A stretch of 64,000 nucleotides of DNA, taken from Sorex araneus (lineage: Eukaryota; Chordata; Mammalia; Eulipotyphla; Soricidae). How positions within the stretch are numbered: position 1 is the stretch's first letter; each line of letters begins with the position of its first letter. This document shows, piece by piece, positions 32,646 through 43,776 of the stretch. Where the stretch lies: the NCBI RefSeq assembly GCF_027595985.1, contig NC_073304.1:47409137-47473136 (forward strand), written 5' to 3'. The translations under genes and the position numbers were made by a program. The notes beneath the pieces were generated by a model that searched no databases, was not told the origin of the DNA, and saw only the letters and a list, made by a program, of their open reading frames with translations.

Positions 32646-33370
32646 GTGCCTCCTTTTTTTTTTTTTTAATCAAAACTGAGAGGGACTCTCTAGGATCAAA
32701 GAAGCAGAAGCAACACTAGCAAAGGGTCTGTAGTTTGGATGACATGACAGTCCTTCTCCAGGAGAAATTCACTTGGATTTGATTGGACCAAGATAGAGCT
32801 TCATACTGATAGGACACCAGAACCCCGGCTGGACAGAATTTAGTCAGTGGAGGCTGTACACTGGGACCCTTCTTGAGCTATCATCACTTGTCTCCTTAAT
32901 TTATAATAAGGTATTCCTGATGATGCTTCTCGGCCATGTTTTTTCCATGCAATATGTAATTATGCATAGTCATAGTATGTTCCTCAACTGTGCATGCTCG
33001 TCTGTCTCCCTCATAAACATACATGATTTTTTTCTGGACTACTTCTAAATATATACTTAGGGTAACAATTATGCCACCACCATTCTATTCAGCATAAAGA
33101 CTCCCACTTCCTCTTTCTTTCTGCAACTTGCTCTATAACCAATGCTGTCCAGACAAACTTCCCAACTTTTTTAGATTTCTTCCTGCCAATAAAGCCCTTT
33201 TTTTCTTTTCAACTGTGTTGTGGGGAAAAGAGAACAAACTGGAACTCATAAACAACTGAGAACCTTAAAGACAAGCAGGATATGCTGTGTCTGTCAGGAG
33301 TGCCTGCGTAGGCATGCCAGAGGGGAAGCTGGTCTCTGTGAGGAGTTTCACAGGTGCTTGGCATAGGACT
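32646..33370. other. Non-coding, nothing recognised
   Basis: No feature beyond a short poly(T) at its start. Confidence 0.4.
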
Positions 33371-33386
33371 TGAAGAACCTGAAGCA

Positions 33387-33417
33387 ACTGCTTCTCGGCC
33401 TTTTGGCTAAGATCAAG
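33387..33417 (+). pseudogene. Truncated U2 snRNA retropseudogene (first 31 nt)
   Basis: The 31-bp insert reads U2 snRNA positions 1-31 with only the TC at positions 2-3 changed to CT, including the intact 'gcttctcggccttttggct'. It is flanked by a perfect 16-bp duplication TGAAGAACCTGAAGCA at 33371-33386 and 33418-33433. There is no poly(A) tail. The insert is nearly unmutated and the duplication perfect, so the event is young. Confidence 0.92.
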
Positions 33418-33433
33418 TGAAGAACCTGAAGCA

Positions 33434-34969
33434 GATATGGTAGGAGTCAGAGTAGCTCTAACCATGTGCCACCTCACACCAATAAGATAAGCCTACAGAT
33501 CCTTGCTGGGTGCTGGGTTCCACCATGCATGGAGCCCTGCTTTACTACTATGTCACCACATCGCCCTGCAGGTTCAGGTTAAATCTAGTGCTGAAGGCAT
33601 AGGGTGTAGGAGGACTAGTATTGGTGAGTTAGTTTTTTCTTATGCCTGTTTTTAAAGTTTTAATCAGGAAAGCAAAAGATTTGTTGAACCATCCCTATAA
33701 AATGTCCCTTCTTATGGATAGAACATAGTAAATTGGCCATCCCTTAGCTCCAAGAAGTCTGAGAAAGGGGGAATAGACTGTTCCCAGTGACTTGTACAGT
33801 AGAGGTAGGTAGGAGAAAAGGTCCTGAAAATAGCACTGAGTTAGTCAAGCAATAATTCTCACCAACCCTGCCTCATAGCTGCAAAGGAAGTTCAAGAACA
33901 TTCATTTCAAAAATCTTTCCTTTAGACACGAAAGCCTAAAATGTTGAGGGGCTTGTGGAAATTCAATAAAGCTGGAAGCATGGAAGTCAGACCATCTTAT
34001 TTCTATTCTAGGCCCCTGTGTAATGGACAGACGGTCTATGTAAAGCCAGAAAGGAGAACTCACTGGAAAATACTTAACATAATTTAGATACTCCTTTTGA
34101 CTGATTTGTCAGTAAATTTAGAAAAATTTGCATAAACTCAGTATAACCAGAGAGAATGGACTCACTGCTGGGTAAGTGTGTGTGGTACAAACATTTTTGG
34201 CAGTAACAGATCATACATTATTATAAACTATGAATATGTTTAACTCCTAAATAATGTTATAGGAATGTGTTATCCCAAGGAGACATTTTTTAAAATTCCT
34301 ATCCCCAAGGACCCATCTTCTGAAAAGTACACAAAGAGGTTATAAACATATATACAGAAGGTGGAAGAATGTATGGTTGCAAGAATCTAGACAGTCCTTC
34401 CAAAAAAGGACTGGTTTAAATGTTGGTATGCCTATGAAATGCAATATACATTAATTTCAAAAATGATATGTATTAATCTGTATTCTTAATTATATTCAGC
34501 ACATATTGAGTTAAAACATGCATGTAGTTCCATTTATATAAAATTATCTAGATAATTATGTACCTAGAGTAGCTTCTAGAAGAATATTTAACGATATATT
34601 AATTTCTCTGGTAAGTACTTTTTTGTCTCTTTTGGTTGATTTTTCTAAGAATATATGTTACTTTCAAATTGGGAAATGCAAGGAAGCTTTTTATTTAGAA
34701 AAATATTATTTGAGAAGACTATTTTATCTACTTGATTGGAAGGCAGGGAATTAGGATTGATGTAAATTTCTTCCAATTAGATTCTTTAATGAGATCTTGA
34801 AAGTTGTTTGAGACTTACCAATAATGTTATGCTAACAATTTCCATAAGGGTTTCTCAATTTCAAATTTTTATTTGAAGATCAGAAATTATCATATTACAC
34901 AGAATTTCTAATGAAATGATTCCGTGTCCCATTTCAAGTGATTGTTTTTTCTTTCCTATTTTTTTTCTT
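33434..34969. other. Non-coding stretch holding one copy of a dispersed repeat
   Basis: Apart from the 66-bp segment at 33883-33948 that recurs at 35246-35310, nothing could be named. Confidence 0.4.
33883..33948 (+). repeat. Dispersed direct repeat, copy 1
   Basis: It begins 'aaaggaagttcaagaacatt' and contains 'gaaagcctaaaa'. It matches 35246-35310 over about 65 bp with roughly ten differences. Confidence 0.8.
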
Positions 34970-35127
34970 TAAGCTATACCAAAGGTGCTCAGGGTTTATT
35001 CCTGCCTCTGTGCTCAGAGATCACTCCTGAAGGACTACAAGGCTTCATATGGGGTGCCAGTGATCAGACTCTGCTCAGTCATTTGCAAGTCAAGTTCCTT
35101 ACTTGCTGTACTATCTCTCATGTCCTT
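34970..35127 (-). repeat. Old SOR-like SINE
   Basis: 'caggagtgatctctgagc'-like and 'gaataaaccctgagcacc' blocks appear on the minus strand. Confidence 0.7.
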
Positions 35128-35245
35128 GACTGCTTTGACACTAGCTTCTCATCATCCCTTATGTCATCTCATGACAATTCTAACACTGCTACCACTAGGA
35201 AGTCCCACTCTTCTAAAGGTGGTAACAAAAAGGTAAAGGGTAAAT

Positions 35246-35310
35246 AAAGGAAGTTCAAGAACATCCATTTCAAAATCTTCCCTTTAGATGAGAAAGCCTA
35301 AAAGTTTCAG
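35246..35310 (+). repeat. Dispersed direct repeat, copy 2
   Basis: It is the partner of 33883-33948 in the same orientation, 1.36 kb away, with a SINE between them. Confidence 0.8.
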
Positions 35311-35936
35311 TAGAAACAAACCTTCAGGTCACTTATATTTTCTATTTAATACATATGATCACATAATTTAGGGAAATTATAATTGGACAATAAGGCATCT
35401 TAGTAGAGAAGCAGAACCAGAGGAAAAATTCTGGAATTGAAATTTATAGCAGCTTGAAGTTCAAAGTAGAACACAACAAATTTGAAGACCAATAATACCT
35501 GGTCACTCTTTATTTTATCATTACTCTTGTGCTTGTTGGAAATATTCTCACTCTTAACCTTTGACAAGAAACTCAGAACTTTCATTTTTGGCTGCTTGCC
35601 CTAAAACAAAGTGTGTATTTTCTGTGTTCTCAAATAAACCTCTCTGAGATTTTGCGCCACATTATCTAAGAAACCTTTGAGTTAACACATAAATTCTCTT
35701 TGGTCTTTTGAAGTTATACTTTCTTTCATAGCTTGTAGCATTGGCTTGAGGAGACATAGTAAAGTAGCTCTTTCTCATCTCTTTTGATTGGGATTACCTC
35801 TAACCCTAGTCTTTCAAAAATCATAAACCAAGTATTAACACCTGTGATGTCATGTTGTTCTTTCTACGAGGACATTAGCATAGAACATCTTAGCTTAAAA
35901 CCAGGAAAAGGGCTAGACTCTGGCATCATCAGTAAG
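35311..35936. other. Non-coding, nothing recognised
   Basis: No supported feature. Confidence 0.4.
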
Positions 35937-36182
35937 TAGCACTGTAGCATGTCCTCCCTTTGTTCATCAATTTGCAGGAATGGGCACCAGTAACATCTCC
36001 ATTGTGAGACTTGTTGTTACTGTTTTTGGCATATTGAATACGCCATGGTGGCTTGCCAGGCTCTGCCGTGCGGGCAGGATACTCTCGGTAGCTTGCCAGG
36101 CTCTTCGAGAGGGGCAGAAGAATTGAACCCGGATGAGGCGAGTGCAAGGCAAATGCGCTACCCCATTCTATTGTTCCAGTCC
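35937..36182 (-). repeat. R-type tRNA SINE
   Basis: A complete minus-strand copy with head near 36182 and an RTE-like end that has decayed ('cctgcaaattgatgaac'), then a 'gctacagtgct' tail. Confidence 0.88.
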
Positions 36183-37344
36183 TATCAGGAAGTATTGAAC
36201 AGAAATACATAGGTTACCTTGCCAAATTATTATCCAGATACATTTGCATACATATGGATGTGTGTACCCAAGGCTTGGTGGACCTTATAAGCTCCTAAGA
36301 CTGGTTGAGAAATAGTTGATAAAGTGATTGTACAACCCTGAATCAATAGAAAAAGCCTTGACAAATAGAGTACAATGGTTCTCTTTGTCTTCAGACAGGA
36401 AATAGCAGGTAAAGCTATACTATCTCCTGTGCATGAGGAATGAGCTCAAATGAGTCATTTTAATAATAAAACTTAGGAAAACAAATTACCTGAACCTAAT
36501 TCAACATAAGGTTGAAACTCTTTTAGTTTGCTTTCAAGGACAGAACAAAACATCTGGCAGAAAGAAAAGCACATATACAAGGAAGTAAGGGTATTCAACT
36601 TGTCAGCAGAGGCTCCTGATTTGACTAATTACTTATTTGACTAATTTTCTACTTAAAAAAATTTATTAAGCACCTCCTTGAAAATCTATCTTTTTTGAAG
36701 TGAGCAAACAGCAAGAACCTCAATTGCACAAGGCTACTACAGCCCCCATGGATCATTTCTACATAGCCCAGGAGACAGTATCATCTACTTTGGAAAACTC
36801 TGGAGTAATAACTCACCCTCGAAATTTTGGAAAAAGCAGAGGAGAAAAATCATATATGAATGTAGCCATCAAAAAAGTTCACTCAACATTTTAATGTCTC
36901 CATCATTTTCTATGCACTCTTTGTTCCATTGTTGTGATAAAATTTTACACTGCTTTTCAAAATATTAAAATAGTAATGAATATCTTTCATTTTAATTTGT
37001 ATCAGAGGACTAAAATTGTGCATGCTCTGAGACCCAGGTTATGATTCTAGAAATCTAGAATTCATTTAATTACTAAATATAATTTAATAAAGCACACATT
37101 TATTGAGGCAATAAAATAATTTTAAGAACCTAAGTTCTGGAGGTAGATTTGCTTTTATTCCAAATTTTATTTCTTTCATAGGCAAGTTTCTTACCTCCAT
37201 GTGCCTCCATGTGCCTCAATTCTTATCCCTCATTGGCAATTTGGGATTAGAACATAGCAGGAATGACAAAATTAGAAAAGCATCACTTTGTCATCTCTAT
37301 TAAAATTATTTACAGAAACAAGAGATTTGGTTATTATTAAAAAA
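36183..37344. other. Non-coding, nothing recognised
   Basis: The 64-codon plus frame at 36700-36894 has no family resemblance. Confidence 0.4.
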
Positions 37345-37355
37345 CATGTAGGACT

Positions 37356-37555
37356 GTGGCTGGAGCGATAGCACAGTGGGTAGGGCGTTTGCCTTGCACG
37401 CAGCTGACCCGGGTTCAATTCCCAGCATCCCATATGGTCTCCTAACACCGCCAGGGGTAATTTCTGAGTGCAGAGCCAGGAGTGACCCCTGTGCATCGCT
37501 GGCTGTGACCCAAAAAGCAAAAAAAAAAAAAACAAAAAAAAAACCAAAAAAAAAC
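37356..37555 (+). repeat. A-type SOR SINE, young, 11-bp TSD
   Basis: An intact head 'ggctggagcgatagcacag', B box 'gggttcaattccc' and a long A-rich tail broken by C. It is flanked by CATGTAGGACT at 37345-37355 and 37556-37566. Confidence 0.93.
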
Positions 37556-37566
37556 CATGTAGGACT

Positions 37567-39026
37567 ATGATTGATGGGAACTGGACATTAATATAAGACC
37601 AAAACTAATTTACAAAAATCACTTTCTTATTGAAAATGATATTAATTGTTCAATATAAAGTTCAAACTATTACCTAAAGCCAGAGGTAAATCTTAGCAAC
37701 CAATAATATCTATCTCTAACATAATAAAATTCAAGATAATGTACAATATCATCAATACACTTTTTTTTCTTAAAAATCCACTTGAATCTATAGTGTCTTT
37801 ACTTTTATCTTTCAGATATAAAATTTCAGCAGTTGAAAAACATATGGCAAGCAGATAGTCCAAATAGTGTGGAAAACTGTCTAGCTCTTTAACAAGTGGG
37901 TTTCATTATAAAGGAAAAAGAAAGATCATGAAAAATCAAGAAATTTAAAGGACATAGTGATGCAACATGTGGTTCAGACAGGTTTTTTTAAATGTACTGC
38001 ACAGGACTCTTGGTTAAGAAATTACAAAAACTTTATATAGAGAGTATGTATTAGGCAAGATGATAATATATTTACATGGAAAGTTGGGGAACTTTAAAAT
38101 AAGCAAATGACAAAAATAGCACAGTAATTCTCTGTTTGGTAAAACACACACATATACAAAAATATCAGAAAGATAACCAGCATCTGACTCAAGTGGTAAA
38201 ACACATGCCTAGTATATTCAAGGCATGAGTTCAATCTCTATCATTGAAAAGAGTCCTGTGCACTCTTATGTGTGGCCCTAGAGACCCCTATCAGCATTTC
38301 CAGGACCACTGGGAGTGATTCTTATGAATATATATGTGAACATATATGTATATATACAAAATGATATACATACCTGCATTTGTATTATCAGGGAGTATAC
38401 ATACTAGATTATTAGGAAAGGTAACAACAAACTATAGATGATAGAAACATAGTTTTGTTTCAGTTGTCCTTACAATAATAATTTTATATAATGAGCATAT
38501 GTTTAAATAATAGTAATAAAAGGGGAGACTGCTGAAAAGCAAAGAAGATAGGTAAGAAAGTCCTTAGGGACAGGTTAATAACCCCTATATTTGGGGGCAA
38601 GATTCCACAGCTGGGTAGAAGTCCAGGATCCTGACCTACTTTGTGCATGAGATTGTACCCATCAGAGACAACAAGTGTCCTGAGGATAATATCCCCAAAG
38701 AGAAGTGTTTTATAAGCTTTCTGCTCCTGGATTCCGCGAACATAGTCCCACATGCTACTCCTCCATGGGTCCAGAGAGCTGCTAGAACTTGTTAGATGCC
38801 CAAGGAGGTTTTCATTATTCAGGTACAAGGTCCGATGATAAACCTCCCAAACTCCAGATATGCCCATCTTTTGTCACTTTTGATGCCATCTAGGTGGATA
38901 GAAAAATGACTTGATTGATAGATGATAGAAGGAGAAATAAACACTTAAAGTTGTGGCTCTTCACTTGTTCTTGGTCCAAATAGCTTTAAGGTAAACATCA
39001 GTTACAAGAAAGAGATTGATTCATCA
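37567..39026. other. Mostly unassigned; possible SINE trace at 38190-38320
   Basis: 'gttcaatctctatcattg' and 'caggaccactgggagtgatt' hint at a very old tRNA SINE. An AT-rich microsatellite-like patch lies near 38330-38370. The 127-codon minus frame at 38484-38867 resembles no known protein. Confidence 0.35.
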
Positions 39027-39289
39027 GCATCCCACTGATCGTCTATTTTCTCGAGAGGTCTCAGGAATGTCTCCATTCGTTCTAGCCCTGAGATTTTAGA
39101 AGCCTCTCTTTACTCGTCCTTCCCAACGGTGCCGCATTGGAGGCTCTTTCAGGGTCAGGGGAATGAGACCCATCATTGTTACTGGTTTTGGCATATGAAT
39201 ACACAACAGGGAGTTTGCCAGGCTCTCCCATGAGGGCAGGAAACTCTCAGTAGCTTGCCAGGTTCTCTGAGAGGGAGAACTAGGCTATA
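39027..39289 (-). mobile_element. C-type element with RTE-like 3' end
   Basis: On the minus strand it has 'ttctccctctcagagaacct', a body shared with R-type SINEs ('ttggcaagct'-like blocks), the extra 'gggtctcattcccctgaccc' stretch, then 'cgaatggagacattcctgag' and a decayed RTE-like end at 39027. Upstream of the body it has no tRNA head but 'ggaagcgacatcttatagcc', which is shared with 49692-49969. Confidence 0.7.
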
Positions 39290-39690
39290 AGATGTCGCTT
39301 CCGGGGAGGGGAACTTGGTTTTATAGTCTCTGGATGTTGGCCATTGGTGGGATTACACGGCGCCGGGAGCACTTTCCTGGTGTGACTGCCTAGCTCTTGG
39401 AAAGTCGGGGACCTGGGCGGAAGAGGCCCAGTCCTGATCCGAGCAGGCTTGGAGATCTCAGCCCCGGGTCCCATACACCTGGGTTCCTCTGCCAGTTCCT
39501 TCATGCGTGAGGCTCATCTGAATGTGTGGAGAGGGGACTTGAGCATGGCTGTGGCTGAGTCTCTTGCCCCCGTGCCTGGCTGTCTTCACTGGGGCCCCTC
39601 AGAGGAGGTGGGTTGAGTTTCCCTCCCTGCCCCGAGCAGAGCCCCCGAAGTCGAAGACCTCCGGAACAAGAAGGAGATTACTAGTTTTAA
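39290..39690. other. GC-rich non-coding segment next to the C-type element
   Basis: This stretch is far more GC-rich than its surroundings and abuts the 5' side of the C-type element. It may be the rest of a longer repeat. The frame at 39280-39504 starts inside the element and has no family support. Confidence 0.4.
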
Positions 39691-39947
39691 ATAGGGCTTT
39701 TCAAACATCTCAGTCCAAAGGTTGAGGAAGTTTGGCTTGAATGCAGAGGGAGATGAACCAGATTAACCACACAGAAAAGCTACCAATTCTTTCACTCAGT
39801 GCTCTGTGAAACACAACCCAATTGGATATAAAACAAAAACAAGAAATGCAGATAGCACTTAATTCAGCCTATGATGCATGAGTGGTCATGTGGTATCCAG
39901 AGTAGAACCCCTTATTATTTTCCTGGCCCAGATTTGTTTTTCTCTTT

Positions 39948-40104
39948 TGGCTTTTGGGCTACACCCAACTCTGTTCAGGGCTTATTCTTATACTTTATTC
40001 AGGGACCATTCCTGTTGGGTCTCAGGGTACCCCACATGGGGTACTGGGTTTCAAATTCAGGTAAGCCACATGCAAAGATAGCACCCTAGTATCTCTCTAG
40101 CCCT
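39948..40104 (-). repeat. Old SOR-like SINE
   Basis: On the minus strand: 'gggctagagagatactaggg', 'gaataagccctgaacagag' and a 'tgggtgtagcccaaaagcc' end. Confidence 0.78.
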
Positions 40105-40737
40105 TTCCCTTCTTTCTTTTTTAAAAAATAATTTCCCTCTCTACTAAAACTTTTACTCAAAAGGTTATATATTCACTGAAAAAATATCATTTAAAAGCAA
40201 TATTATAAAAATAGGCAAAGGATTTTATGGAACTTTTAAACAGGTATGAACTTGGTGGCGTGGGAAAAAAAATGTGCTTTGAACTTGAAACAGTTGGACG
40301 CCTGGGCAGTCTCAAGCTGGGGCTGGTGCCGGCTCGAGCTCCGCCGAGATTCGACCCGGGTGACCATGCCTTTGCACAGCTGCTTTGCTGCTCTACGACC
40401 AGGATCCAGAGCCAGCTATATGACAGGGTCCCAGCGAGTGCTTGCAGCCATGTCTCCAGACTGTGAACTATGCTTTTGCTTCATGCTGCTCCAGGAAAGG
40501 AAATGATTCAATTTCCAACTTAAATCTCCGTGGACTTAATTACTAAAATACAGAAATCCTAAAGCGACTTTATATTGCTTCATTCTCATCAGTGGAAAAC
40601 TAATTATCAAATGTTTCCCTGTCAATATGACCGTATTCTTGGGGGATAAATTCCAACAAGAATAGTGAGTTCTGTGTTGAAACTCCAATAACAATAGTGA
40701 GTTTTGTGTTAAAATATGGAATGTAATCAAGGCAAAG
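40105..40737. other. Unassigned, with a GC-rich island-like patch at 40256-40500
   Basis: The patch contains 'ccggctcgagctccgccgag' and lies in AT-rich sequence. Two short overlapping frames cross it but match nothing I know. Confidence 0.35.
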
Positions 40738-40739
40738 AG

Positions 40740-40935
40740 AAAAGGAAGTGAAATTTATCAGTTATGCAGGGGGGGTTGGGGGGTGGGGGGGTGGGAGGTA
40801 TACTGGGTTTTTTTTTTTGGTGGTGGAATATGAGCACTGGTGAAAGGACGGGTGTTTGAGCATTGTATAACTGAGACATAAGCCTGAGAACTTTGTAACT
40901 TTCCACATGGTGATTCAATAAAATAAATTTTTTAA
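40740..40935 (+). mobile_element. 5'-truncated L1 3' end with G-rich tract
   Basis: G tracts at 40769-40797, 'tggtggtggaatatgagcac', 'ccacatggtgattcaataaa' and an A/T-rich end match the tail of 28028-28572. A short AAGGCAAAG repeat lies on both sides. Confidence 0.8.
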
Positions 40936-40974
40936 AAAGGCAAAGGGATATACATGATAAACTTACAGTATCTG

Positions 40975-41250
40975 TATTTAAAACTCTACAACTGTAAGAA
41001 CAAAAGGGGGAGGGGGAGAGAAAGAGAGAGACAGAGAGACAGAGACACAGAGACAGAGAGAGAGGTGAGGGAGAGTTTACAGTACTGGCAGACTGGAGGG
41101 GGTGGAAGAAGGAGGGAAATTGGGGACATTTGTCTTGGGAAATATACACTGTTTAAGAGATGGGTGTTGAAACATTGTATGACTGAAACCTAATCATGGA
41201 AAACTTTGTTACTGTTTATCTCAAGATAACTTAATTTAAAAATATTTTAA
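40975..41250 (+). mobile_element. L1 3' end fragment with GA-rich tract
   Basis: The (AGAGAC)-rich part at 41010-41065 precedes 'gagatgggtgttgaaacatt' and 'gtatgactgaaacctaatca'. The repeated Leu/Ser frame on the minus strand is low-complexity. Confidence 0.7.
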
Positions 41251-42185
41251 GGAAAAAATAGCAGTACTAATAATAGAAATGAAATGATTTATAGAGATGC
41301 TGTTTTTTTTAATAAGACACAGACTAATTCATTTATGGACTAGTAAAAACATATCCTCGAAGTCCCTTATAAAACTGCCCTTTTTTAAAGAGATGGGTAT
41401 GGGTATGCTGTATTGTAAGCACTTGGGCTCCCTCTAGAGGAATAATGTGAAAACATCAGAGCTGTCAGCATTTGTCCAGTGTTTCATAGTTTCTTATGCT
41501 GTTAAAAGAAATAACCCATTTGGAAATAACAATAATGATAATAAAAAAGAATACTAAATAACTATAATACAAAATTATAAAATTAGTAGTCCATAATTAT
41601 TTTATTTCAATATGATGTTTTAAATTTGAAATATGCCCTTCAGTATTGTCTATGAGATAATACACAGAAAACGTTGCTTCTTACTTGGCTTCTTTCATTA
41701 TAAATGCTTTCCATATAGTATTAGTTAGTGTAATAATTGTGTATCTTGGGTAAGTCTTAATCATTCCATCCATTTCTAGGCATCTTTACGTTATTTAAGA
41801 ACCATACTGCCCATTTAATGCATGTTGCTTTCCTATGTCAGGGATTCTATTCTAGGATTGAATCACGACAGTGAAATTAATGAATTGAGGAATGTTATCT
41901 CTTCTGAACTGATAGTATATATATATGTATATATATAAATTATATCTCCATGTTAATTCCTAAGAGGTTTGTATCAAATTACATGTTATTAGCAAAGTTT
42001 AAAGATATCAGTTTCAACACACCTTTCAGCACTGGAGACTACTATTTTAAAAATATTTTAATAATTTAATAGACAAAGAAAAAGTGCTATTTCATTTTAA
42101 GTTGCATGCCTTAGATTTTGGTGAAGCTAAATATTTCTGCCAAGTTTGTTTTAGTTCCTCCTTTCAGAATTCTCTGTTCACTGTT
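41251..42185. other. AT-rich non-coding, (TA)n patch near 41920
   Basis: No gene or nameable repeat was seen. Confidence 0.4.
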
Positions 42186-42340
42186 TGGGCCAGAGATATA
42201 GCACAGAGGGTGACGTGGGTTCAGTTCCTGGCACCAGATATGGTCCCCAAGACCACCAAGAGTGATCCCTGAGCACAGAGCCAGGAGTAAGCCCCAAATA
42301 CCACAGGTATAGCCCCAAACCAAAACCAATCAAGCAAAGA
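42186..42340 (+). repeat. SOR-like SINE
   Basis: Head 'ttgggccagagatatagcac', 'gtgggttcagttcctggcac' and 'gagccaggagtaagcccc' are clear. About 16 bp of the tRNA part are missing. Confidence 0.8.
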
Positions 42341-42420
42341 TGCAAAAACCAGAATTCTCAGTTCACCTTCTTTCAGCATTTATCTTTGTAGGACTAAATA
42401 TTGTTTTACCTGAGACCACA

Positions 42421-42514
42421 ATATGGTTCCCCCAGCCCCGCCATGAGACCCCTGAGCACAGAGCCAGGATTAAGCCCTGAGCACCACCAAGTGTGTACAA
42501 AGAAACAAAAACAA
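42421..42514 (+). repeat. SOR-like SINE 3' half
   Basis: 'gagcacagagccaggattaa' and 'gccctgagcaccaccaagtg' with an A-rich tail indicate a 5'-truncated copy. Confidence 0.7.
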
Positions 42515-42748
42515 GCTTAGAAACTTGTATAAATTTGTCAACGTAGGCAAAAATTATTTTTCTTTTAAATAAAGAACTCAAGAAGTAGAGATTTTAATTA
42601 TGGCTACATTTAAACCCAATTATTATTTAGACAGTTATTTTTTTATTCAGCTTTCCTAACCAGGATGAATATTTGGTAGTTTTTAAAAATGTCTTATTAT
42701 ATGTAATTTTTATTGTATTGTATAAAATAAAACATTTTAAAATGTCTT

Positions 42749-42848
42749 ATTGGATATGCCAAAAACAGTAACAATAAGTCTTTCAATGAGAGACGTTACT
42801 GGTGCCTGCTCAAACAAATCGATGAACAACGGGATGACAGTGACCACG
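42749..42848 (+). repeat. R-type SINE 3' end, 5'-truncated
   Basis: Only the last 100 bp are present, starting at 'ttggatatgccaaaaacagt', with the 'tttcaatgagagacg' variant and an intact RTE-like block. A copy reduced to its 3' end fits target-primed reverse transcription. Confidence 0.85.
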
Positions 42849-42903
42849 ATATATATATATGTGTGTGTATATATATATATATATATAGATATATATGTAT
42901 ATT
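42849..42903. repeat. (TA)n/(GT)n microsatellite
   Basis: TA runs with a short GT core follow directly on the R-type 3' end. Confidence 0.93.
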
Positions 42904-42941
42904 TGTAAGTCTTCTTTCTATCTGATTTTTAACAAGGAGGG

Positions 42942-43046
42942 TTTGGGCTATACCCAGGGTACTCAGGAGTGACCCCTGGTGTTAGTGCTGGAAGATCACA
43001 TGCAGTGCCAGGGAAATATCTGATGCTCACTGCCTCCTTGTCCCCT
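42942..43046 (-). repeat. SOR-like SINE fragment
   Basis: 'ggggtcactcctgagtaccc' on the minus strand marks a 3' part of SOR. The RTE copy inserted beside it. Confidence 0.6.
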
Positions 43047-43057
43047 AAGACTCATTT

Positions 43058-43776
43058 GTATCACTTGTCATCCCTTTGATCTTTGATTTGCTCGGGCGGG
43101 CGCCAGTAACATCTCCATTTGTCCCTGTTGCGTGCTAGGGTAGCCCAATGGCATCTGCTCACTCCAGGAACAGGAAGAGCCTCAAATTGTTCATTCAGGG
43201 TTTTGACGAAGAAGTCTGACCTTGTTGGTGGGAAGCCACGCGATCTTTTGACGTCCGTGGAATCCAGCTGGTAACAGCTTTAGTCCAGCGGTCATCTCTG
43301 AATTGCATTATGTGTCCGGCCCATCTGATTTTTGATGCCTTGGCAAACAAGACAGCATCCCTGATTCTTGACCATCAACGGAGGTCGAACTCTGGATTCC
43401 TTCTCTCACTTGAGTAAGACGTGATACTCCTAGCATAGCTCTTTCGATTCCTCTTTGGGATATTCGAATAGCATTCTCATCCTGTTTTCATAGGGCCCAG
43501 ATCTCTGAGGCGGATGTTAGTGCAGGAAGAACGGTGGAGTCAAAAAGATGTGCCTGGAGCCAGAGTTTCTTCATCCTCTTAACCACTTCTTCGATGCTCT
43601 TGAAGGCGTTCCACGCTGCTCTCTTACTCCTGCGCAGTTCTGTCGCCAAGTCGTTCTTCATGTTGAGTTCTCGACCCAGGTACACATAGCTGCTGCATTT
43701 GGAGATATCTGTTCCATTGAGACAGATTTTTTTTTTAATGAGTCTTGAGGCGCCAACAGTAACACCAATGGGCCTC
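43058..43776 (-). mobile_element. RTE-clade LINE, 5'-truncated, with 11-bp TSD and fold-back 5' junction
   Basis: Flanked by AAGACTCATTT at 43047-43057 and 43777-43787. The minus-strand translation is the C-terminal part of the RTE protein: 'NGTDISKCSSYVYLGRELNM', then 'LRRSKRAAWNAFKSIEEVV' and 'VLPALTSASEIWAL', after which stops and frameshifts occur. The 3' end reads gatgacaagtgatac at 43058. Beyond the RTE sequence at the 5' end lie a T/A run and a perfect 15-bp inverted repeat (43737-43751 and 43772-43786). Confidence 0.92.

Noticed and set aside
33387-33417. A functional U2 snRNA gene
   Set aside because: Only the first 31 nt exist, with no Sm site, downstream stem-loops or snRNA promoter elements, and the piece sits between target duplications.
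40727-41149. A 140-codon frame with Leu/Ser repeats
   Set aside because: It translates a GA microsatellite and L1 tails on the opposite strand.
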